A DNA stretch of 64,000 nt from Taeniopygia guttata (Eukaryota; Chordata; Aves; Passeriformes; Estrildidae). The stretch lies in the NCBI RefSeq assembly GCF_048771995.1, contig NC_133063.1, forward strand, positions 21,453,063-21,517,062, in the 5' to 3' direction. Shown here piece after piece: positions 1 through 13,659 of the stretch. Below the pieces are notes generated by a model, which had not been told where the DNA came from, did no database searches, and worked only from the letters and a program-made list of their open reading frames with translations. Within the stretch, counting starts at the first letter, position 1. Every line of letters begins with the position of its first letter. The translations under genes were made by a program, and so were the position numbers.

Positions 1-191
1 TTGATTCAAAAATAAGGAGATGGAACAGTAATGACGAAATATAATAAAATACTTCCCAAAACCACACAGCCTTAAGTAAGAATCTGGCAGTTTCTTTCAG
101 TTTCTTTTTTTAAAGGAGACTTTTGTCTGGAATTAGGTGCTCCACTGAGTTCCGAGTCAACACTGGAAAAGCTGCCAATTGCACAGGACAA

Positions 192-298
192 CATGTGAGA
201 TTAAAGAAATATGTTATTTCCTTGCACTACAGCTCCTGGGAAAAGCATGTGAGATTAAATAAATATGTTATTGCCTTTGCAGTGCAGTTTCTGGGGAA
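192..298. repeat. Two-copy tandem duplication, unit about 54 bp
   Basis: Both copies begin with CATGTGAGATTAAA, run through AAATATGTTATT and end in a CTGGG(G)AA block. They differ by a handful of substitutions and a one-base indel. The divergence suggests an old local duplication with no coding content. Confidence 0.8.
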
Positions 299-2239
299 GA
301 CAACATCACCAGTAAATCATCTGGGCCCAGAAAAACAGCCAGGGAAATATACCCCAGAGCATTGAGCTTGTAGTGTTGTCGGGTTGTTTTTTTCCTCAAC
401 AACCTTGTATTACACATCTGAAATGATCTCACTGAATTCTACAGAACAGGTTTTTTCCTTTCTTCATGTCTAGTCACAAAACTTAGCAGTGTGGTTGACT
501 TGGGTGAGTTCACACACCCGAGGTCACAGGCACTCTCAGAGAAATTGATGTATTTCTTTTACTCATCTCCTTTTTTATTGTTGTTGTTATGTGCTCTTAT
601 TTTGTCAATTAAAAAAAAAAAAAGACTATATTCAAAGCAGTTTCCTTTTGCAGTTCCTAGTTTTCTATTTTTTCAAAGGGGAAAGAAATAATAAAAGAAT
701 GTTCACTTCCCAAGCAAACCTCCTTATGTATTATTTTGCTGTTAAGAGCAAGAAAAAATCACAATACAGACAGTACAAAATACAATTTATATGGAATTTT
801 AAAAAATATTGGTGAACACATATGCATTTTAAAAAATATATATCTTTGCATAGGGATATGCAAACCATAATTTTATTTATGCAGGTCTAAGAGCAACACT
901 GCATATACCCATGGTGATACCAGAAGTTATATTGCTTTTCTTTATTGTGCCAATTTATTTTACAAAATGCCTATATGTATGCTTATACACATGCAGGGGT
1001 GAATCTGTACAGTTCTCAGTAATGCATAAATAGCTATAGAGATGCACGCATGCATCTCTTTTGGGTTTTAGGATATTTTAGGGGTTTTATCATAAGTGAT
1101 ACATCTTGTTACTACTTTTGGAACTGAGCGCTTGTTTCAATTTTCTTAGTTTTAAGGGTCTTTTATGTTTCTAATTTCTGTCTTCTGCACAGCACGAAAC
1201 TGGTCTCTAGAGGTTACTCTTCCTAAAATGATGAGCGTACAGAAAGAGAACAAAGCTATTTAATAAATTAATCATAAAAATATGGTTAATAGTCAGACAT
1301 TATTATATAATATGTTTGATTTGGGACACTGTTTCAGTGAGATTGTCAGGTTTTTTTTCATCAAATATTTAAATCCTGTTAAAAGAAGTGAAATACCAAG
1401 GTCAGGTCTAAAACTATTTCATTCAAAATGCAAATGCTGTTTGACCTTCCTGTGCTTTCGGTTTGTATCAGTGTAATTTTACTGGTGCAGTTTTATTATA
1501 TTTGTCTCAGGATTAAGGTGCTGAAAGAATGGGATTATCTTCCCTTGTATCTTTCTCCCCCTTCTCCACTCTTTTTTAGTAAATTTTAAATTAGAAGACA
1601 TATACTAAGAGATAGTTCTAAGGCATGTTAAGGAAATTAATGTTGTGTATCTCACACACTGAAATTAGAAATGCAGGAATTGTTTCCCTTCATAAACTGT
1701 GATGACTGGCACTCACAGCCTTGGACTTGGCCACCACACGGTAATTGCATTTCTGTGTCATATTCAGTACTACCAAAAATCACCTCTAAAATCATTAGAA
1801 GGAGCTCAGTCATCACTTCAAAATGAGGGTCACAACTTCATGTATTGCAGCCTACATCTCTGAAGGTCTGAGTGGGCCAAGGTCAGTCCCAGCCACCTTT
1901 TATTTTCTCCTTTGGAATCACAGTATCACCCATCCATACTCCACAGAATATTAATGCCCAATTACAGCTGTCTGATGTCTGTTTAAATGATAGGATAACA
2001 CCTAAGAAGCTGTGATTTAGAGTGTTCCACAGAGGTGTGATCCCTTAAATTTCCAGGCAGTGAAGTCATGTATAAACAGGGAATCCTGCTGTAAATACTC
2101 TGCACTTAACTTGGGAGATGAAATTGTTAGCCTTTGTTTTCAACTTGCTCTTATTTCATAGCAGATTTTTAAACTAAAGATAGAAATAAAACCAGTACTA
2201 AAAGTATTTGTAATTATCTGAAGGAAAGTATGACTTCCA

Positions 2240-2287
2240 TATATATATGTGTATATATATGTATATATATATATATATATGTATACA
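2240..2287. repeat. AT-rich microsatellite (TA/TG)n
   Basis: Alternating TA dinucleotides are interrupted by a few TG steps over about 48 bases. The short open frame across it is a repeat artefact. Confidence 0.9.
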
Positions 2288-2964
2288 CTTTTTTTACAGC
2301 TTTAAATGTGCCTGCAAGATTTCTGTTTCTCCCAAATTTTTGCTGTTCAAATATCATCCCATCCATCCAAATGAAGGACTACCAGAAATTACCTATATTC
2401 TGTCCTGAGACAACCAGTTTCTCAATGCAGAATCTGAAGTTCTTATATAGCAGAATGGTTTCCCTGTGGATGTCAGTTTACAATTAACTGTTTCTACAAC
2501 ATTATTCCCCAGAAGCTTGTGATTTCAGAGCCTCTCAGCTGATATGTGTGATTTGTCAAAGCCCATGTCCATTGCTGCACTGTAACTTTTTACCCAACCC
2601 AGTCTGATTAAAGCTGTCATGTGCCTATATTTATACATTTTACAACATTTTGAAATATTTGCAATAAAATTCAAGCATCTTCTTGTTGAGAAGAATGGCA
2701 TGTAACCTTTGTACACTTTTGTATACAAACCTTGGAGAAATGTTTTTTAAACTCCATCAAGAAATTAATTCTCATTCACTTCAGGGTAATATGTTCTTCT
2801 GAGTGAGAGCACTGCCTGATACTGTGCCTGGTCCACAAAACACTTCACAGCTCTAAAAAGAAAATTTGGGGTAGTTCTCTTTGTTTTTTTTTTTCTTTTT
2901 CTTTTAAACCAAATGGGAATATAACCAGTGTTCCTATGGTTTTATTATTTCCTTTTAGCGAGCC

Positions 2965-3000
2965 ATATTACACTGTTTCCATATTGCACTGTTTCCATAT
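2965..3000. repeat. 16-bp direct repeat, just over two copies
   Basis: ATATT(A/G)CACTGTTTCC occurs twice head to tail, followed by a partial third start (ATAT). The two units differ at one base, so the duplication is recent or conserved. Confidence 0.85.
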
Positions 3001-3956
3001 GCTGTGAAATTTCAGGTAGGAATGAGGGGTAGTGGTGGATAAAGTGTGAGATCCCTGGCACAATGCTTAACATCTGCTTGAATAAAACTGACAGTGTCCT
3101 GAGATGCACATGCACATTTATCATCCGTGAGATTTGGAAACTGGCCTTGCTCCAGCTGGAGAGACCTCATTTGGAAGACTACTTGCAGTTCCTCATACTC
3201 AACTCTGGAATGGCTCACACAGCAAAGGAGAGAATAAAGCATATGACTGTGAGAGATATAAAAGGACCAGGAGATAATGGATTTTTGGAAAAGCAGGACC
3301 AAGTGCAGGGGCTTGACATCTCCTGAGAAAGTGGGACATGCAACAGAATCTCAATGTAGTGACATGAGGTGTGCAGAAGCCCGAGTGTGGCTGTGGAGCT
3401 GGAATGAGCCAGTGCTAAATGACTAAGCAAAGAATTCTGGCAGCATTTCCTTACAAGACAGTGAATATAGCATGAGAGATTAACCTGTTAACATCATCAG
3501 CAGAAAGGCAATTCAGAAAATCTGACGGTAGACATTAGTAAAGAAATAGGACAAAAGCAGGTAAATCAAAGGGTGTGTTGTGTTTTCCCCCACTCCATTA
3601 AAATTCCCTTCCTGCCAGGGCAGGATGCAGCCCCTGAGAGGGCTAGACATGTGGGACACCACAGCAAAGCCAACTGGAGAGCCACCAAGAGAGTTACCAG
3701 ATCTAAAATTTGAGTTTTAGAAACCTTTAGGACTTCAGTCTCCAGTTACAGCAACAAAGCTGCTTGCAAGGGGCCCAGGACTGATATCACTCCATGGATC
3801 AGCTGAGGGACACAGAGGCCTTTTCCTCCAGCACTGGCCCTCAGCAGTGAGAGTTTTTACCTGAGGGCATGGGCACCCTTCAGTGCACTCCACTGTGAGC
3901 CACAGCATGTCCCCTTAGGGGAGAAATTCTGCTGGAGTCAGGAAGTAAACAAGCAT

Positions 3957-4042
3957 ATGGATGGAAGGATGGATGGATGGATGGATGGATGGATGGATGG
4001 ATGGATGGATGGATGGATGGATGGATGGATGGATGGATGGAT
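3957..4042. repeat. (GGAT)n microsatellite, about 21 units
   Basis: About 86 bases of tetranucleotide GGAT repeat with one early interruption. It is a typical highly mutable vertebrate microsatellite and would make a polymorphic marker. Confidence 0.97.
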
Positions 4043-7000
4043 AGCATCCAGTTCATGTCTGGATATGCAAAAGGGAGTTGCTAAGGGGATCCAAAAAAAT
4101 CTCCCATCTCAGTTTTAGGATACTATTTTGTTCTCACAACAATTCCCACAGAGACGGCTGCTGAAAAGGCAATTTACTTCTGTAAACATCCTCTTTAAAA
4201 TGAGAATGTAGTGTCATGCAAGTTCTCTGAAAAGGAATCAATACAGACTTTCTCCAAAAACTCCTAAATAAAAAGCAGGAATTTACCAAGAGGGGATGGT
4301 GTTATGGTTTTTATCCAAATTCTGATGCCAGCTGTACTTTTCCTTACACAGTTATCTGCACAGGCATCTTTCCATCTCCTTATTTTAAAAGAATTATTTT
4401 TGACTGAAGTGTCCCATGTGGGCACCCAGCAGGATTCAGATTAAGCAGCTCCCTGGGTTTATGCAAAGACAGGGAAGCACCTGTTTTCTCTGCTTGGGCC
4501 CAACAAACAGATGGAATCTCACTGTCTCTGTGGGCACAGCTCCAGTTTAATGCAGTGATCACAAGCAGCTTTCTGTTCCTAAAGCCTTGTCCAAATAAAA
4601 CAAATCCCATCCCAGCTGTGCTACAGCACAGACAGAAGTGAAGCACTCGTTTCTGCCTCTGTGACCACACGGATGGATTGATAATGAGACCAGAATGGAT
4701 TCATGGAACATAGATAAAAATCATCAGCAAGGTGAATCTCATCGTTTGTGGGAGAAGGAACAGCTAAAAAACATTACATCATTTTGTCATATGTGATCTC
4801 TCCTGTTCCTTCTCTCTCCAAAATAATTTAGTCCTTGTGGCTTTTTTTCAGACAGACACATAAAGACAGGATTTGCCATGCTGTACCTGTCTATCAATTA
4901 CTTTTGTGACACAGTCTGGTTAATCTAAAAGCATTATGATGTAAAATGATCATTTACTCAATAGTGACCCTGGATTTTGACTGGAAACACAACAACAATC
5001 AGCTTTTTCTTGCATTCTAGGAATGACTATTGCACATTACTTTTTAAAATATTCCACTGTCAGAAGACCTGCAGTCTGAGCTGATTCACAATATGGACAA
5101 GGCAGAGTGGGAGAATAGTTCAGCTGCAATTCCTATTTAAAATTACCATAAATCATTTAGTTGCATAGTCAAACTTCCTAAAACTTCCTTCTCCTTCCTT
5201 AAAAGAGCCTAATTGGGAATCAGACAACAGTTAATTTCGTCTCCTGGGGATTTTTGAGCCTCCAATACTACTTTAGCCAATTTTTAACAGGTTTTTGTTT
5301 AATAAGTGCATTTGTGTGGAACATGCTGTTATCACAGCAATTCAGAAGAATGCCAAAATTTTCCAGTGTTGGATTTGGTGGTTGGGAGGTTTTTTGGTTG
5401 CTTTTAAATGCACATTTTTAAGTAATATTTTCTCTCTATTCTATCTCCAAATCCTCCAGAAATTCTCATCAAAATTTTCACTGACGTTGAAACATCACAG
5501 TAAAATCAGTAGTGAGATGTTTGGATACTTTTCTGAGATAGAAGATCTCTTAAATTAAAAATAAATAAATAAATTAAGGATTTAGTTAGATCTTTTTTTT
5601 GGTGTTTATATACTTTTTTTTTCCATAGTCAACATCTAATTCTATTTCAGATGGACATGTGTAGGGGTAGGAGGGCTCCATTCTGTGCCCCTTCACAGTA
5701 ATGTGTTTAAAACCTTGGTCTTAGAACACTTTTTGGTATCTACACAGAAGTTTTACAAGACAGAGGAAGTACACCTTGTGTGGACAAGCAAAATATTTGC
5801 AGGGAGAGTGTAACTGTGGAAGTTGTGATCTGCCTTGTCTCTCTTTAAAAATAGGCAAGATTGGATCCAAAGTTTGTTCTTGACTTTAAAGCTTGACTTA
5901 AAAGAGAAGTTCAAATGTGGTTGGAGGCTGAGAATGTGATCTGTCCCATCACAGACCTTTTCTATCACCACCAATGCAGTGTGTCATGAAGCTAAGGTTC
6001 AGGATGAGAATACCAGGACCTGCTGATATAAAAGTGCCCTACAAATCCTTGGATATTTCCATAAGAGTGCATGCACCATCCTCATCCTCACAACATAGTG
6101 GTGGTTTTCTGTGTCCCTGGAAACTATTGTCAAACCTTGAACTGAAACAAAAATGCCTAGATTTGAGATCAGAGATTTACTTATTACTTTACAAGAACTA
6201 TAATAACTGAAGACTTTTACAGCATGAAGTGGTGTAATAATTGAAGTACTGATGTGAAACTAAGGCAGGAAAATAAAAAAAAACTCGCAGCCTACTTTTA
6301 CTGCATTTTTTACATCCAGGCTCCTCTCATTTCTTTACAGACTTGCAAAATGAAACTTCCATCTCAAATTATCACCTCTTTTTCTAACTTGATTTTATGC
6401 TATCAAGTATCTGAAAAGCAGCATCATCATAGGTGCTTCTAGAAACATCTCACCCTAAATTTTTCTCTGCTTCTGTAATTAGTTAAGCAGATGCATGTTG
6501 TTACTTGGGTTTGGATCAGAACCATACTCAGTACATGAGAAGGGAGAGTAGTTCCTAAACTCTCCTTCAAACATGTCTCCAACAGACATGTTGAGGTGCA
6601 ATGAAGCTGACCTGGAGTGCAAACCCTGAACCCACCCACGAACCCAAATTATGCGCCTTTTTTTCTGGTATTCATGGCAGTGTCTGCATTTCATGGCAAT
6701 GCTTTCTTTTAGGTTACCTTCCAAAGACAGCAGTAATGGATCAGAAGCTAACACTATATTGAATTTTGAAGGAATCACCGAAGTTTCATGACCTAATCCC
6801 CCCAGGATTGTTTGACACCAGTGTGTGGAAATTCAGGAAGAAAGCCACAGGTTATAAGCCTTTGCAGTGCCCAGCACAGTCTGCAAATGGGAGCTCAATC
6901 TCTCTGTTCATAAAACCAGACACAGATAGAAAAGTACTTGGGTCTTACGAATCCCAGGAAATTATTTTGTCTACAGTAAAGTTCCCAAACAAATAAAACT

Positions 7001-10000
7001 GTTGTCACCAAAATTGTGAAGTTTTTCCACTTAAAAATTTGAGTGGGAGATGTAGGCCATGAGGCACAAAGATAATTGGTTAGATAAGTGGCGGGGGGGA
7101 GGTGTCTCAGAAGTCTAGTTAAAATGACAGGTAAAATATGGGGTAATGTTCTGTCTCCATTCATCCAGTGGGCAGGGGGAGAATGGTGTACAGGGTAGAA
7201 ATTCTGCATCACTGAACTAAATTCTCTAAATTTTGGTTGAGTTCTGGATTAAAGACCTCTACCAGCCACTGTTTCAAAATTTACCACAATTGAGAAGAAG
7301 AAAATTCCATGGGATTGGTCTATTTTTGTTGTAGTATGTCAAGAAGAAACTAATGATGAATCAGGATGAAATATGTAGGAGTATTTTATCCAGAAAGTGT
7401 TAGAAGTGTTTTAGGAACCACTGAAGCTCCTCAAATCTGCCCTCAAAAAAGACAGAGCAAGAAATCCAGCACAGGTTTTACTTTGGGTAGATCAGCTTCT
7501 TCCAGCAAATCACCCTAATGAGGAGTTTGCTGAGAAGTCTGAGGCACAAGAACCCCTGGGTCTCTGCCTTAGCCTTCCACTGAGGAGTAAAAATCCTGTA
7601 GCAGAAAATTCAAATCAGTTTACACTGATGCAAAGCCCGACTTTAATTTCTGTAAAGGCCTGGGGAGAGAGAATGACCTTTTAAAAAAATCTCCCTGTGA
7701 CTGAGCTCTTCAAAGGATATTTGCCAGGAAACTGTAGAACAGGCTCTTCAAAAAGTTCCAGTTTTGAGATCTTCATTGTTTTCCTGCATACTGATTGTGC
7801 AGAGCTGTGAAGAATTGAGTTTGTATAGAAGCCAACAAGGAAAAATTTTAGACTTTTCCAGTGCTTCGCTGGACAAAGAAATACAAGGGTATAATGAAGA
7901 ATGTGCGAAGAGGAGGTAAAGAAGCAAGGTTTCCCATACATATGTGCCCTGTGCCTGAAGGAGCTGGATAAGATGTGAGCCTTGTGTTTCCCTGGGAGTG
8001 AGCATTAATGGAATGTTTCATCTCTGCTGACCTTCTGCTGTCCCAACATTTTAGGGAGCTGCATCCCTGTGAGAGCTGTATCTTCTAGCCACATCTGACT
8101 TTACAAGTTCCTGTGTCACCAGAAAGAAAAGGCACAAACAGAACACATGAGGGGAGACCCCAAAGAGCCACCAGACAGCCCAGGCTCCTGCTCTCATGCA
8201 GGCTGGGCACTGCACATGCCTGGGGAATTTGTATTGGTATTAATATGTCAGTGCCAAAGGTCTCTGAGGAGACAGGGAACAGCAACAAAGATTCACTCTC
8301 ACTCTTAGTCCTTTGCATGACAAGCCCTAGAAACAAACAGATAAATTTTCCTCATTCCAAGGCTGAGTATTGTCTGAGGCAGGTTTGGGAGGCCAAGAAT
8401 GATTTCATCTCTCTGTGGTCCCTCTGCCCTGCTCCTCCCCACATCTCTGCTGCAACTTTCCCTGGCAGCAAACCCCAAAGAGGAGCTGCAGATGAGGATT
8501 CATCCTGTTTGGCAGTTCAGGAAACCATGGAAACCATGCAGGGCTGATAAGTTTTCAGCACTCTGCCTTTTAAAGGGGTATAAACACACATCTTGGTCAA
8601 TTCTTCCACCTGCCATTAGTGTGGGACATGCCAAAGTTTTTGTGTACGTTTCTACGAGGACCTCAGTGCAACCTCTGTCTGGTTGTGTTTTGTAGGTGAG
8701 GTTTTTTGTGTGTTTTGCAGGAAGATTTAAATAGCTTTTAGGTTCCCTTGCTCATTTGGTTGGATATTGTCATACATGAGCACTGTTCTGTTCTGTGCTT
8801 GCAGCAGCAGAAACACATGGAGTTACACAGCAGTTTTATCTTCAGTTTGTGAATCCTTCTCGTCTGATCTTCCTTCAGATGAAATATTAATCTTTCATAA
8901 AGTGCAGCCAGACAGAACCAAATGGCCTCCAACCAATTTAAAGCAGTTGATTTTTTTCCCCCACAGAGCTGGTTTTCACATTGAAAATGTGGTTTTGCGT
9001 AGCAAACAGGGACAGGTTTGCCAGAGTGACCCAAACAGAGAGCTAAGTGCCAGCTCTGGGATTATGGGTTAGGCACTGTGTCCCCAGAGACCCATTTGTG
9101 TGACATTAGAAACCCAAAATGTTAGGTAAGATAGGTACTGCATAAAAGACTGTAAACCAGAATTTTTTAGAAGGTTAAAGATTGTTGAGTAAACGTTATT
9201 TTTCCTGTCCTAAGGCCAAATGGTTCAACCAGAGATGTCCTCTATTGACATAGAGGAAAGGAGCCTCTATCACAGTCTGTTAGCTTCTCTTCCACTTGTT
9301 CATTGTCAGGAGTGTGTGTTTGATTAATTTTTATTTATTTAAGTTTCTTTGTAAACTTTGTTTTGTTTTGGTTTTTTTTTTCTTTTCTGTTTTTCTTGGT
9401 ATCGCATGAGGGATTTTCAACAAGAGCCGAGATAGACTCAGATGCCTGTACAAGGGTTCTGGGATTTCTGGAAGCTGCTGCAGAGGGGGGACCATGATGG
9501 AGCTGTTATTTGCAAGGATGGGGAGGGGGATCTCAAACAGACCAAAAAGACATGAAGGCAAGACCAGAACAGAAACATTTAATTCAGATATGTCTTAGTA
9601 ATGGGGAGAAGAGTAGAAAATGTCAGCAAGAAAATGCCCACGGACCTCTGCTCCCTGAAGATGGGGAGCTCTCACAAAGGAGGGATGGCTCTACCACAGC
9701 TCTTTTTCATGAACAATCCTGTGGTACTTAGTCCATTCTGCTCCAAATATAATGATGCTTTTTCAAAAAATCTGTTTTATGTGCAAAACAAAGGGTTTTT
9801 TTGACCAATTTTTTTGTTTTATTTGCTCCTTGTTAATTAGCTACAGCAATACAAAGCAGAACAACTGAGATTTAGGTTTCTCTGACTTGACTTGTCTCTT
9901 TAATTTTTTGTTTTCCTTCGCCTGGTTTGGTGGTGTGATGCTACTGAAAGCCAAGGAATTTTAGGGGCAGTATTATGGGAAGGTTATATTCAGCTTTGAG

Positions 10001-13000
10001 ATAATTAATAACCATATAAGGAGGACAGCAGAAACCATTTTAGGGCAGATAGTAGCAATTTGACTAGCTTTAGGGACATGAAAGAGTAAAGAAATAAACG
10101 TGTTTATTGTTTTCTAGAAAGAAAATTATGTGATCTCCATTATAAAAAGTAATCTGTTAAATAAAACATTTCCCAAGTTCCTTAAATTTAATTGAGATAT
10201 CCATTACAATAAATAGAGTATGATGCTTTATGGTAAGAGGAAGAAACTGAAGTATTTTCAAAGTAAATTAATACTGCTCTAATCTATAATAAATAGAGGT
10301 TTTTATTAATTAATTGATAGTCAGAGCAGGATTGTATTATTCCTACTATTTTATATCTCGTTTGTCAGCCTGGACAGACATAAGAACTGCCAACTACTAT
10401 GTTCCAGGATGATTGGGCAGAATGTTACTCTAGGGGACAGGCAAATAAACCAGTTTCTGAGTTTAGCATCTCTCCCATGTGGATCTCTTTTGGTAGATAT
10501 TAAAGATAGCTTACAAAAGAAAAAAAGCTCAGCGTTTCAGTGTGACAATACTTTAGATTACATTTACAACCCCTTAGATTAAATCTTACAACCTCAGAGA
10601 AAGTGAATTGCAGTAAGAAGATAAATGCTGGCCTATTAAGCCAAGAATTACTTTTTTTTCCCCTTTCTTTCTTTATTTTTCTTTCAATAAGGCATTGAAA
10701 ATTCTCTCAAGCAAATGATTAAGTACTTGGAGAAACTCTCAGTTTTGACACACTGACTGTAAATTCCCCTGTTTGAAATCCCAACTCCGAACACAAGGAG
10801 AAACCCTTTTCTCTCCTCTGTGCTCCTTCATCATCCACAGCTTTCCCAGGCAAAGGAAAATTTTGGCTGATGTATGGTCATGAGCTGAGGCCTTTCATAA
10901 AGCACCAAAGTGTGTCAGTATTTTTCTGGGTCTACCAGTAATTCCACAGTGATTCTCCAGAAAACTTGTTGTGTAGACACACTGGAGTCTTCCATGTGTA
11001 AGGCCATGTGGATAGGAAAAACAGGTGTGAGAAGGGCAAAACATTTTCCTTTGTGACAACAAAAATGGGCTTAAGACTTTTTATTCTCCTCCCTTCAAAA
11101 TCCAAAGTCTAGCAACAGCCAGAGCCACTCTGACAGAGGAGAGACAGCCCAGCTGTGAGTGGGAAGAAGTGAATTGGCTGCCAGTGTCATTTTTGTTTGT
11201 GCTGTTGAGAAATGGGCTTCCTCCAGAAATCAGGAGAAAGGTTTTGTTTCAATACTTACTAGAACTGTTAATCCTTTTCCCTTGCTCTCCACTGTGTTAG
11301 ATCTGTGCTCATGGCTGATAAAGAACACACAGTGTGTGGTCAGACTTAATTCCTCACAGCTGGTTCTCCTCCACAGAAGAGTTTTCTGCACTAAGAGAAG
11401 CTGTCTCCATTTCCTATCTGAGCAAGTCTGACACATTACACTTTTGGCAAAAGCAAAATCTCCTGCCAGTGCAGAGGTTTCTCTTCTATCCCTCCCCTCA
11501 TGAGCACTGACTTTTATTTTTTCTACTTGAAAACAGTTTTTAATTTCAAGTCTGACAGGATTTTGAAAGCTATTTGGAGGAATTAGTTATTTGATTGAGT
11601 GAGGCACACTGAGGCTTGAGAAAAAAGCTGAATGTCTACTAATTAGTAAAGAGTTTCCATATTTTCTGGAAATGTTTGTTCTGATGGAGAATTTGATAGC
11701 ATCTTCAGTAACTAATGGGCTATTTCTCCAACCTGGCTGGCCCCAATTTTCAGTTGTGATGACTCTCCTTTCCTGCACAAGGTGTTTTTGAGGGTTGCTC
11801 ACAGCAACGTGGTATGCAGTGCCAGCAGATTTATCCTCCCTGTCTCTGAGCTGTGTAAGAGGAGTTGTTTCATTTATGCCTGTCTGAGTGCTAAGACAGT
11901 TTTATTAGCTACGTGATTAGGTTCTCATTAAGAACAAAGCCTATGTTTTTATACCCGAAATGTCATGTGTTTCTCATAGCAATTCCAGCCTATTAGGCTG
12001 CATTTCTTCCACAGGTATTTGCAGGCATTCAGCCCAGATCAGTGGGGCTTTTTTTACTTCCTCAGAGAAGCCCTAACTATTTTGGCAATTCACATCAAAC
12101 CCTACCAGCCATTAAAATGCCAGGGGAAAAATTTCAGTTTTCTCTTTCCAAGAGAAATCTGCTTTCACCCAGATAAAAATAAAAATTTAGTGTTAAGGAG
12201 CTACAGGAAACCTGTGGTTTTCAAAAGGCTGGCATTAAAAATTGTGTTTGTCACCTTGTTCAGTGTACAGAGGCAGGGCTCATCCAAAGAAGAATTTTTG
12301 AAATGGTAAATAGTGACCTTTGGGGTTTTTTCCCCAAAAAAACATAATGGAAAAAACCAAGTTCAGTGTATAAAGTTTCCTCATGATCAGCTGTGGTTGT
12401 GCATGTAAGAAGGCAATGAAGTTAATCAATCCTTGAGCCATTCACTGGCTAGAAGTAGGCAAATTAAAAAAGAAAAACCATTGTGGTGAACTAAATGACT
12501 TGTTTATGGAAAAAATAATAATTAAATATTTAAATATTTCTTAAGAGACATTTGGTTATTATTTATTTACATTTGGTTTTCTGATGTGGTCACTGTGTGG
12601 TGTTCACAGAGTCACTGCCAGACTCACATTACATTTTTGAATGTGGGGACTGAAATGGCAATTTAAAAAGGGAATAATATTTATATTGTGAGACACTGCC
12701 CTTTAATTTACTCTGCTCACATGTAATAATAAAAAGTATTTTTAGTGTGAAGATAACTCTAGAAGTTAGAAAAAGTTAGGGGTTGTAAGGGAAGATTTCA
12801 TTTTACACTTAAAAGACAACTAGCCCATATTGTAGGACAAATAAATGTATTAGATAATCTGAAAGCTGAAGGAAATGGTGCCATGCTGATTGGACCTTGA
12901 TTTTTCTTCTATGTATTTCTAGAAGCTGTATGAAAGGAAAATAATGTACAGGGAGGAAAAAAATGTGCATGCCTGTGGTTAAAATAAACTAATTGGAAGA

Positions 13001-13659
13001 GAAAAATCCTAATTGAAATTGCATCTGTGTACCAAAAGGAAAATCTCTACATGCTTTGATACATGCTTTGAGGCCTACGGCTAAAAATGCCTTACACCTG
13101 AAAATGTATGAGCTGAATCCTGAGAAGGACAGCTGAAGTCAGCAAGACTAGAAATAAACTGGTGAGGACAAACACAAACCTCTCATTGTTCTGAAGTTCC
13201 CCCAAAACCCCAGTGATAAGAAGAACACAGTTACAAGCACTGAGAAACAAACATTTTAAAACTCGGGCAATATAGTTGATGTGTGCTGCATTAAATGCTT
13301 TTCTTTATTTATGAAGAACTTGTATTGCATTTATCTCATTTTGGTTTTAATTTTCACTCCTGTTGGGATGAAGGTAGTAGCTGTGTCCAAAGGAATACAT
13401 TTAATAGGAGGTGAAATCTGTTCCTGTCAATTCAAATTTTTGACAACAACAACAAAAAATTACAGCCAGACAGCACCTAAGAAAAGAAAGCTTCTGTCAG
13501 AGGAGGGGGAGTTTCTTAATTAAATCCGGACGATGAATCCCTCAAGAAAATACACAGAGCAAGCTCTATAAAAAAGAACCAAATAAATGTCAGTGCTTTA
13601 TTGTCATGTGAAACACTGTTCTTAGTGTAAATCAAGTCTCTCAAGTCTCTCAGGAAATT

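Larger units (their letters stand above)
1..13659. other. AT-rich flank without recognisable genes
   Basis: No open frame here shows a known domain, paired splice sites or codon bias, and the longest frames are short and contain low-complexity residues. The stretch reads as intergenic or deep intronic vertebrate DNA. It holds a two-copy tandem duplication near 192-298, an AT microsatellite near 2.24 kb, a 16-bp duplication near 2.97 kb and a GGAT microsatellite near 3.96 kb. The A/T-rich segments at 10.08-10.35 and 12.45-12.75 kb look like possible conserved noncoding DNA. I see nothing else specific. Confidence 0.7.

Noticed and set aside
3062-3330. An 87-residue open frame with LERPHLEDYLQF, faintly like the CR1 C-terminal RPHLEYCVQFW
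   Set aside because: The likeness covers only about a dozen residues and neither side continues in CR1 order, so chance is as good an explanation.
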